DNA from: an uncultured Lachnospiraceae bacterium
Lineage (GTDB): Bacteria; Bacillota; Clostridia; Lachnospirales; Lachnospiraceae
DNA length: 5,222 bases
Assembly (NCBI GenBank): GCA_945492935.1
Contig: CALYVE010000145.1
Coordinates: 1-5,222, forward strand
Direction of reading: 5' to 3'
Shown here piece by piece: positions 1 to 5,222 of this stretch. The notes beneath the pieces are model-generated. The model did no database searches, was not told the origin of the DNA, and saw only the letters and a program-made list of their open reading frames with translations. The translations under genes were made by a program, and so were the position numbers. Within the stretch, counting starts at the first letter, position 1. Every line of letters starts with the position of its first letter.

Positions 1-11
1 CATGGAAAAAA

Positions 12-842
12 GTGAAACGTTGGTTCAAAAAATACATACGTCTTTTGGTTCGTCATACAAAGGCGAAGGATTATAGTGTTCTAATTTATACAATCGGTGC
101 GGTCATAGGTATCGTTTTGGCATTTGTTCTGGTTGGAAAACTTTTTTCTGCAATTACACATATTGGTAAGGGGAATGATGAAGAAATCACAATTAGTACA
201 CCTGCTGATGCTATATCAACAACAGAAGATCCAAAAGCAATCATGGCAGATAAATGCCGTTCGATTTACGACAAGAACAAAGAATATATGATGCTTGTCA
301 ATCGAACACATGCGGTTCCAAGTGGTTATTCTTTTGAACATCATACATTGAATTGCGGACTTGATGTTGACGAGCGGTGTTATGAGGACTTGAAGGCTAT
401 GCTCACTGCATTAAATAACGAAAATATGTATTATACCATTGTTACGGCTTATCGTTCGACTGAGACACAGCAGGCAATTGTTGATAGTAAGGTTGCTTCG
501 TATGTCGGACAAGGTATGTCTGAGGCGGATGCATATAATAAGGCTCTAGAGACAGCGGCTCCGGTTGGCTGCAGTGAACACGAATCCGGTCTTGCCCTTG
601 ATATTGCACCGGAAGGTGTTTACAATCTCGAAGTATCAATTGAGGAAGATGATTCAAACAAATGGTTAAATGAGCATTGCTATGAGTATGGATTTATTCC
701 TCGTTATCCAAAGGATAAGGAAGCTATAACGGGCTTTTCGTATGAGCCATGGCATTTTAGATATGTTGGCAAAGAAGCCGCACAGTTTTTAAAGGATAAT
801 GATTTAACATTAGAAGAATTTTATGATTATTTAGAGTACTAA
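12..842 (+). CDS. Membrane-anchored VanY-type D,D-carboxypeptidase (peptidase M15B), 5' end possibly outside window
   Basis: Probable zinc D-alanyl-D-alanine carboxypeptidase, which trims the terminal D-Ala from peptidoglycan stem peptides outside the membrane. Seen: a very basic N-terminus (eight Lys/Arg in residues 1-20), one membrane segment at about 23-45, a Ser/Thr/Asp-rich linker at about 55-75, and a catalytic domain at about 80-260. The domain carries the M15B signatures: TAYRS at 145-149, SEHESGLALD at 188-197 (zinc ligands His190 and Asp197), and EPWHFRYVG at 245-253 (catalytic Glu245, zinc ligand His248). All key residues are present, so it should be active. The charge pattern suggests an uncleaved N-in anchor with the enzyme outside. 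The listed start is a GTG at 12, with only a weak GGA at 4-6 before it. The frame stays open to the window edge, so the true start may be further upstream. The next gene follows after 12 bases. Nothing nearby suggests a vancomycin-resistance cluster. The family is secure; the exact substrate is inferred. Confidence 0.9.
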   Translation: MKRWFKKYIRLLVRHTKAKDYSVLIYTIGAVIGIVLAFVLVGKLFSAITHIGKGNDEEITISTPADAISTTEDPKAIMADKCRSIYDKNKEYMMLVNRTHAVPSGYSFEHHTLNCGLDVDERCYEDLKAMLTALNNENMYYTIVTAYRSTETQQAIVDSKVASYVGQGMSEADAYNKALETAAPVGCSEHESGLALDIAPEGVYNLEVSIEEDDSNKWLNEHCYEYGFIPRYPKDKEAITGFSYEPWHFRYVGKEAAQFLKDNDLTLEEFYDYLEY

Positions 843-854
843 CAGGAGAAAATA

Positions 855-1799
855 ATGAAAGAGCGCAAGCAGCAGCTAAGCAAGCCTTTAAATAGACCAT
901 ACAGAAAGAATACACACCGTTATCGATTGATAATGATGTACATAAACATGTTTTTTGTGTTGTTTATTGCAGCTTTTATTGTTGTAGGAATCATTTTTAC
1001 TTTTACAGGCAAGCGAAAATATCATGATGAAGGTGTGTCATATTATCGTTCGGGCGAGTATGAGCTTGCAATTAACTCTTTTAAAAAATCACTCGGTAAG
1101 GATCAATGGTTTTCTGAAAAACTTGATGTTGATACTATGATGTATACAGCCGATTGTTATATGCAGCTTGGTGATTTTGATTCTGCACTTACAATATATG
1201 AGGGCATAAAAACAAATTATGCAAAGAAAAATTATGATGACCGACAGCTCGATAAATGTATAAGTATGGTAAATGCGCTTATTTCCTTTGAGAATGGCGA
1301 TTATTCTTATACTGTTACGAAAGCAATCGCAAATGCAGTTGAAAATGATCATCCGGAATTGAATCTTTATCTGGCAGCATGTTATGAACAAAACGGAGAT
1401 TTGGATTCTATGTATAATGCCTACAATGCATACGAAGCAGCATTTGGAAAGAATGCATATCTTTGTAACCGTTATGCTACATATTACGTCGAAAAGCGTG
1501 AATATAACCGGGCGCTTGATTATGTTAATGATGGACTTTCGTTTGATGATCCGGAATTTAATGACGGGTTATTAAGACTTCGTATACGATGTTTGTCTTG
1601 TCTAGGTGAGTATGACAAAGCTTATGAATATGCAAAAGAATACGTAAAATCACATCCGAATGATGCGGAAGCGAAGGAAAACCTGATGTTTCTTGCGACT
1701 CGTGTAACAACAGATGACACAACCGTTTATGAGTTGTATTACGGAGTACCGGGTGCTGACAACGAGAATAAGGGTAATCTTGAAAAACAAGAAAATTAA
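855..1799 (+). CDS. Single-pass membrane protein with TPR repeats
   Basis: A 314-residue tetratricopeptide-repeat protein of unknown specific role; TPR arrays are protein-protein docking surfaces. Seen: a Lys/Arg-rich N-terminus (residues 1-25), a membrane helix at about 28-50, then helical repeats to about residue 280. The clearest repeats are at 55-82 (Gly60, Gly67, Tyr69, Ala72, Phe76) and 95-122 (Ala99, Tyr102, Gly106, Phe108, Ala111, Tyr115). More degenerate copies lie at about 138-165, 168-195, 203-230 and 240-270, the last ending in the typical HPND. The C-terminal tail (about 285-314) is acidic and polar with no motif I recognise. More positive charge lies before the helix than after it, which suggests that the TPR domain is outside the cell. 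The ATG at 855 has AGGAG at 844-848, six bases upstream, just past the carboxypeptidase stop, so the two are probably translated from one message. A scaffold or adaptor role for envelope proteins is an inference from this position only. Confidence 0.85.
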   Translation: MKERKQQLSKPLNRPYRKNTHRYRLIMMYINMFFVLFIAAFIVVGIIFTFTGKRKYHDEGVSYYRSGEYELAINSFKKSLGKDQWFSEKLDVDTMMYTADCYMQLGDFDSALTIYEGIKTNYAKKNYDDRQLDKCISMVNALISFENGDYSYTVTKAIANAVENDHPELNLYLAACYEQNGDLDSMYNAYNAYEAAFGKNAYLCNRYATYYVEKREYNRALDYVNDGLSFDDPEFNDGLLRLRIRCLSCLGEYDKAYEYAKEYVKSHPNDAEAKENLMFLATRVTTDDTTVYELYYGVPGADNENKGNLEKQEN

Positions 1800-1816
1800 T
1801 ATAAGGATTTCGAATC

Positions 1817-3049
1817 ATGATTTCAAATGATCCAATTATTGAAAAAACAATATTATTTGCTGCTGATTTGGACGACGGACAGCAGGTAAATGACAATTTA
1901 GACGAGTTGGAAGAACTTGTAAAAACAGCAGGTGCAGTCGTTGTCGGGCGACTGATTCAAAAGAAGGAACGAATTGACAACGCGACCTATCTTGGTTCCG
2001 GCAAGGTGGAAGAATTAGCCTTGCTCGTAGAAGAATTGGGAGCTACAACAATCGTTTGTGATGATGAATTAAGTCCGATGCAGCTTACAAACCTCGGTCA
2101 GGCAATCAGTGCAAATGTCCTGGATCGAACTATGGTTATTCTTGATATTTTCGCCGGCCGTGCAAATACACGCGAAGGTAAAATTCAGGTCGAGCTTGCA
2201 CAGTTAAAGTATCGTTCATCTCGTCTGATTGGTATGCGTAGTTCTATGTCAAGACTCGGTGGCGGGATTGGAACGAGAGGACCGGGAGAAAAGAAGCTCG
2301 AGATTGACCGTCGTTTGATCAGAGATCGGATTGCACAGTTAAATCGGGAATTAGAAGATGTAAAACAACATCGTGATACAATGCGAAAGCAGCGAATGGA
2401 AGGGAAATTGCCGATTGTTTCCATTGTCGGCTATACCAATGCAGGAAAATCAACCTTACTTAATCATTTGACTGACGCAGGCGTATTAGAAGAGGATAAG
2501 CTTTTTGCAACGCTTGATCCGACTTCACGTAATTTAAAGCTTAATTCCGGTCAGGAAATTATTATTACGGATACTGTTGGTTTCATAAAAAAGCTTCCGC
2601 ATCATTTGATAAATGCATTTCGTTCAACGTTAGAGGAGGCAAAATATGCGGATGTTATCTTGCATGTTGTTGATGTATCAAATCCGCATGCGGACGAACA
2701 AATTCTTGTCGTTTATGAGACGTTACGAAGCCTAGGCGTGAATGATAAGCCGATTGTAACAGCTATGAACAAGATTGATAAGGTGGATGATATTCCAATC
2801 ATAAAGGACTTATCTGCTGACATTGTTGTTTCGATTTCTGCAAAGAAAGAATTGGGTTTTGAGCATTTGTCAGATGCTTTGACTGAAATAATAAATAAGA
2901 CACGAAAATATATTGAACAATTAATTCCATATACAGATGCAGGTATTATAAGCCGGATTCATAAATCAGGCACGATTCTTGAAGAGGACTATCGAGAGGA
3001 TGGTATATTTATTCGTGCATATGTTGATGCAAGTATAGGGATTGATTAG
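1817..3049 (+). CDS. hflX: GTPase HflX (ribosome-splitting/rescue factor)
   Basis: HflX is a cytosolic GTPase that binds the 50S subunit and, in studied bacteria, splits stalled or hibernating 70S ribosomes, notably after heat or antibiotic stress. The 410 residues match the family's usual length. Order of parts: an N-terminal HflX domain (about 25-113), the diagnostic glycine-rich stretch GGGIGTRGPGEKK at 148-160 followed by a charged helical segment (about 161-197), then the G domain. The G domain has G1 GYTNAGKST at 205-213, a switch I region around FATLDPTSR at 230-238, G3 DTVGF at 252-256 followed by the family's LPHHL and AFRSTLEE, G4 NKID at 318-321 and G5 SAK at 341-343. A short C-terminal domain (about 365-410) starts with LIPY. 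No key residue is missing. The ATG at 1817 has AAGGA at 1803-1807, nine bases upstream. It lies 17 bases after the TPR gene and 16 before the methyltransferase gene. Confidence 0.97.
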   Translation: MISNDPIIEKTILFAADLDDGQQVNDNLDELEELVKTAGAVVVGRLIQKKERIDNATYLGSGKVEELALLVEELGATTIVCDDELSPMQLTNLGQAISANVLDRTMVILDIFAGRANTREGKIQVELAQLKYRSSRLIGMRSSMSRLGGGIGTRGPGEKKLEIDRRLIRDRIAQLNRELEDVKQHRDTMRKQRMEGKLPIVSIVGYTNAGKSTLLNHLTDAGVLEEDKLFATLDPTSRNLKLNSGQEIIITDTVGFIKKLPHHLINAFRSTLEEAKYADVILHVVDVSNPHADEQILVVYETLRSLGVNDKPIVTAMNKIDKVDDIPIIKDLSADIVVSISAKKELGFEHLSDALTEIINKTRKYIEQLIPYTDAGIISRIHKSGTILEEDYREDGIFIRAYVDASIGID

Positions 3050-3054
3050 TTTTT

Positions 3055-3059
3055 GGAGG
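3055..3059 (+). promoter_or_regulatory. Ribosome binding site of the m5C methyltransferase gene
   Basis: GGAGG lies six bases before the ATG at 3066. It settles the start choice: an in-frame TTG at 3042 overlaps the hflX stop, has no such site before it, and would add eight residues that are not family-like. Confidence 0.85.
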
Positions 3060-3065
3060 ATAAAC

Positions 3066-4436
3066 ATGAAACTTCCTGTTGCTTTTGAAGAACAGATGCG
3101 CAAGTTACTAAAAGATGAATATGATACTTATGCAGCATGTTTCGATATGCCTATGCATCATGGACTTCGTGTAAATACAAAGAAGATTTCAATCGAAGAA
3201 TTCCTGAAGATTTCTCCCTTTTCCTTAAAACCTGTACCTTGGTGTCCGAATGGGTTTTATTATGATCCAACAGTTGATCAACCATCAAAACATCCATTTT
3301 ATTATGCGGGTTTATATTATATTCAAGAGCCGAGTGCGATGACACCGGCTTGTGTACTTCCGATTAACCCGGGGGATCGCGTGCTTGATATTTGTGCTGC
3401 ACCCGGAGGAAAATCGACTGAACTTGCAGCAAAATTAGCAGGTACGGGTGTTCTTGTTTCAAATGATATCAGTGCATCCCGTGCAAAGGCACTTCTTAAG
3501 AATATTGAGTTATTTGGTGTATATAATTCCCTTATTACAACGGAACCGCCCTATAAGCTTGCAGAACGATTTCCACATTATTTCGATAAAATACTGATTG
3601 ATGCTCCATGTTCCGGAGAGGGTATGTTTCGCAAGTCCTATTCTATGGTTACAGCTTGGGAAAACAACGGAAATCAATTGTTTGCAGATTTGCAGCGTCA
3701 GATTTTGACAGAGGCAGTAAAGATGTTAAAGCCGGGTGGTACACTGCTTTATTCAACCTGTACATTTTCACCTCTTGAAAACGAAAAATCGATTGAATAT
3801 TTACTGTCGCTTGATCCTACGATTCATATTGCGTCTTTTGAGAAATATGAATTGTTTGACGACGGTCATCCGGAATGGTCAGACACCGGCGACGAAGAAT
3901 TACGGAAATGTGCCCGTTTATGGCCACATCGCTTAGAAGGGGAAGGACATTTTGTTACGTTATGTTCGAAGGATGGCGATGCAAGTAATCAATATAATCA
4001 TGGTGACTATCCGATTAAAAGCGGAAAGCTTGCTCCTGAAATAGAGGAATTCTTTCGTAATTTTAATCATCGTTTTGATCCGTCTCGTTTTGAAATGGCT
4101 GGAGAGAAATTATATTATATTCCCAAGGATTTTCCATCCGTTCGAGGACTTCGGATTCTTCGTTGCGGTTTGTTCCTCGGAGAACTTAAGAAAAAACGCT
4201 TTGAGCCAAGTCAGGCTTTGGCTATGGCACTTACCATGGACGAGTATTCGAATGTCGCGAATCTTGAAGCGGATGATATTCGTGTTATCAAGTACCTAAA
4301 AGGAGAGACAATTGATGTGGATGGTGAAAATGGATATGTTCTTGTTTGTGTAGCCGGATATCCGCTTGGTTGGGGAAAACGAACGAACGGCAGTATTAAA
4401 AATAAATACTTAGCCGGTTGGAGACTGATGTCATAA
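3066..4436 (+). CDS. RsmF-like RNA (cytosine-5) methyltransferase, NOL1/NOP2/Sun family
   Basis: A SAM-dependent enzyme that puts a methyl group on C5 of cytosine in RNA, most likely 16S rRNA, as in characterised RsmF proteins. With the ATG at 3066 it has 456 residues, a normal length. Seen: an N-terminal substrate-binding region (1-100) including HGLRVNT at 32-38 and YYIQEPSAM at 84-92. The Rossmann methyltransferase core has SAM motif I DICAAPGGKS at 108-117, Asp134 as the likely ribose-binding acid, motif IV DAPCSGEGMF at 179-188 and motif VI STCTF at 230-234. Cys232 is the expected nucleophile and Cys182 the expected release cysteine, so both catalytic cysteines are present. After about residue 320 comes an RsmF-type C-terminal domain, then a PUA-like RNA-binding end (about 404-456, with GYPLGWGK at 431-438). 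The exact target cytosine cannot be read from the sequence; RsmF of different species modify between one and several positions, and a tRNA target is possible. It sits between hflX and a membrane-protein gene, 10 bases before the latter. Confidence 0.93.
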   Translation: MKLPVAFEEQMRKLLKDEYDTYAACFDMPMHHGLRVNTKKISIEEFLKISPFSLKPVPWCPNGFYYDPTVDQPSKHPFYYAGLYYIQEPSAMTPACVLPINPGDRVLDICAAPGGKSTELAAKLAGTGVLVSNDISASRAKALLKNIELFGVYNSLITTEPPYKLAERFPHYFDKILIDAPCSGEGMFRKSYSMVTAWENNGNQLFADLQRQILTEAVKMLKPGGTLLYSTCTFSPLENEKSIEYLLSLDPTIHIASFEKYELFDDGHPEWSDTGDEELRKCARLWPHRLEGEGHFVTLCSKDGDASNQYNHGDYPIKSGKLAPEIEEFFRNFNHRFDPSRFEMAGEKLYYIPKDFPSVRGLRILRCGLFLGELKKKRFEPSQALAMALTMDEYSNVANLEADDIRVIKYLKGETIDVDGENGYVLVCVAGYPLGWGKRTNGSIKNKYLAGWRLMS

Positions 4437-4440
4437 GGAG
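4435..4440 (+). promoter_or_regulatory. Ribosome binding site overlapping the methyltransferase stop codon
   Basis: AAGGAG shares its first two bases with the TAA stop at 4434-4436 and lies six bases before the ATG at 4447. Ribosomes finishing the methyltransferase would end on this site, so translational coupling of the two genes is likely, though inferred. Confidence 0.75.
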
Positions 4441-4446
4441 ACTTCT

Positions 4447-5034
4447 ATGTTACTGAAAAAACAAAAGGGTGAATATGGATATTTGACAGCGTACAGACGT
4501 CAAAAACTCATGATTACGTTAATTTTGGCATGTATGATAGCAGCTGTCATTCTCGGCACGATTATTATGTTTGGAGACACAGGCCGTGTCATGATTGTGT
4601 TTGCTATTTTACTTGCTTTGCCATTTGCTAAATTTTTGATTGCCTGGATTGTATGTTCAAAATTTGTTCCATTTGATAAGAAACAATATCATGATTTTAC
4701 AGCGAAATTGGATGACAATGCTTCGCTGAAGGATTCTTTGTATTATGATGTTGTTGTATCGCAATACGAAGGAATGCTTTTTTTCCAAAGTATTTGTGTG
4801 CGTAATGGACGCATCTATGCGCTTGCATTTGAAAGTAAAGGTTCCGTAACGGGCAAAAAATATAAAAGATGGATTGAGTCATGTATAAAAGATGCAAAAG
4901 AGCCATATCCGGTTGTAATATTTGATTCTGTAGATGCTTATATCAAAAAAATAAAATCGATTTCTGCACCTACGGACCAGACAGCAAGAATGGACAAATA
5001 TATTGCACAAAAAGTATTAGATACATGTGTATAA
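4447..5034 (+). CDS. Unrecognised membrane-hairpin protein with cytosolic C-terminal domain
   Basis: I do not recognise this 195-residue protein. Seen: a basic N-terminus (K4, K5, K7, R17, R18, K20), two hydrophobic segments at about 21-42 and 47-70 joined by a very short polar turn (GDTGR, 43-47), and a soluble part of about 125 residues. Charge placement suggests that both ends are in the cytosol. The soluble part alternates apparent strands and helices: a strand at about 99-105, strands around 109-118 and 120-130 ending in ESK (129-131), a Lys-rich helix at about 137-150, a strand PVVIF at 155-159, then a helix. This order loosely recalls a PD-(D/E)xK nuclease-like fold, but the match is weak and no function is claimed. 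The start is well supported by AAGGAG six bases upstream. Codon use and base composition look like those of its neighbours, so it is probably a resident gene. It lies between two RNA-modification genes, which hints at, but does not show, a related role. Confidence 0.8.
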   Translation: MLLKKQKGEYGYLTAYRRQKLMITLILACMIAAVILGTIIMFGDTGRVMIVFAILLALPFAKFLIAWIVCSKFVPFDKKQYHDFTAKLDDNASLKDSLYYDVVVSQYEGMLFFQSICVRNGRIYALAFESKGSVTGKKYKRWIESCIKDAKEPYPVVIFDSVDAYIKKIKSISAPTDQTARMDKYIAQKVLDTCV

Positions 5035-5041
5035 ATGAAGT

Positions 5042-5047
5042 AGGTGG
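5042..5047 (+). promoter_or_regulatory. Ribosome binding site of the pseudouridine synthase gene
   Basis: AGGTGG, one base off the ideal AGGAGG, lies four bases before the ATG at 5052. It favours this start over an in-frame ATG at 5025 that lies inside the previous gene. Confidence 0.6.
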
Positions 5048-5051
5048 TCAC

Positions 5052-5222
5052 ATGGTTTCATTGAATGTTACAAAACAACAGGCAGGACAAAAGCTCCATA
5101 ATTACGTTTTGAAATACTTAAATGCAGCACCTGCTTCTTTTGTATACAAAATGCTTCGTAAAAAAAATATAGTATTAAATGACAAAAAAGCAAAGGGTGA
5201 TGAGGTTTTGCAGGAGGGTGAT
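5052..5222 (+). CDS. RluA-family pseudouridine synthase, N-terminal part (3' end cut by window)
   Basis: The first 57 residues of a probable RluA-family enzyme, which turns specific uridines in rRNA or tRNA into pseudouridine. Only the N-terminal S4 RNA-binding domain is visible: AGQKLHNYVLKYL at about residues 11-23, then APASFVYKMLRKKNIVLN at about 26-43, followed by KKAKGDEVLQEGD. This is the usual S4 pattern of clostridial RluA-type proteins, where a basic helix is followed by a strand and an 'excess Gly-Asp' turn. The catalytic domain with the HRLD-type aspartate motif lies beyond the window, so activity and the RluA, RluC or RluD subgroup cannot be judged. Another S4 protein is possible, but the KMLRKKNIVLN stretch is typical of this family. 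It starts 17 bases after the membrane-hairpin gene, in line with the same transcript. Confidence 0.85.
   Translation, partial: MVSLNVTKQQAGQKLHNYVLKYLNAAPASFVYKMLRKKNIVLNDKKAKGDEVLQEGD

Noticed and set aside
2..76. ATG at 2-4 as a gene start
   Set aside because: It lies in a different frame from the carboxypeptidase and reaches a TAG after about 24 codons with no recognisable product.
12..842. VanY-type enzyme as a marker of vancomycin resistance
   Set aside because: No vanR/S/H/A/X-type genes are present, and membrane-anchored M15B carboxypeptidases are common housekeeping enzymes in clostridia.
1779..1791. Small hairpin CTTG-AAAAA-CAAG at the end of the TPR gene, as a terminator
   Set aside because: The stem is only four base pairs, lies inside the coding region and lacks a following T-run.
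1780..1808. TTGAAA followed by AT-rich sequence, as a promoter for hflX
   Set aside because: No TATAAT-like box sits at a 16-18 base spacing; the AT-rich match is what such sequence gives by chance.
1558..1896. 112-codon open frame on the - strand across the TPR/hflX junction
   Set aside because: It is antisense to two well-supported genes and its translation shows no domain or family resemblance.
3042..3065. In-frame TTG at 3042 as the methyltransferase start
   Set aside because: It overlaps the hflX stop and has no ribosome binding site, whereas the ATG at 3066 has GGAGG six bases upstream.
3736..4299. Short + strand open frames inside the methyltransferase gene
   Set aside because: They are out-of-frame shadows of a gene whose own frame carries all the expected motifs through its C-terminal domain, so there is no sign of a frameshift.
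5025..5051. In-frame ATG at 5025 as the pseudouridine synthase start
   Set aside because: It overlaps the end of the previous gene, has no good ribosome binding site, and adds residues unlike the family N-terminus.

Overview
The window looks like ordinary chromosomal DNA from an anaerobic Firmicute, most likely a clostridial species of the Lachnospiraceae type. This rests on the AT-rich sequence, strong AGGAG-type Shine-Dalgarno sites, and close resemblance of the proteins to clostridial versions of HflX, RsmF-like and RluA-like proteins. The taxonomic call is inference from recognised protein style, not from a search.

All six genes lie on the + strand and are packed head to tail with gaps of only 12, 17, 16, 10 and 17 bases. 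No terminator or convincing promoter lies between them, so the window reads as the interior of one transcription unit that enters from the left and leaves to the right. There is no non-coding stretch longer than 20 bases, and I see no tRNA, rRNA, CRISPR, IS or phage signal.

Left part (12-1799): two cell-envelope genes. The first is a membrane-anchored VanY/M15B-type D,D-carboxypeptidase, whose 5' end may lie outside the window. The second is a single-pass membrane protein with an extended TPR domain. Both are predicted to expose their large domain on the outer face of the membrane.

Right part (1817-5222): ribosome and RNA genes. They are the GTPase HflX, a two-cysteine m5C RNA methyltransferase of the NOL1/NOP2/Sun (RsmF-like) family, an unrecognised 195-residue membrane-hairpin protein, and the start of an RluA-family pseudouridine synthase cut off by the window end.

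HflX splits or rescues stalled ribosomes, while the methyltransferase and pseudouridine synthase modify RNA bases, so these three share a theme. The link to the envelope genes may be no more than shared transcription. I found no convincing new system. The one element without an assignment is the 195-residue membrane protein, whose cytosolic part has a faint nuclease-like pattern that is worth one structural check.
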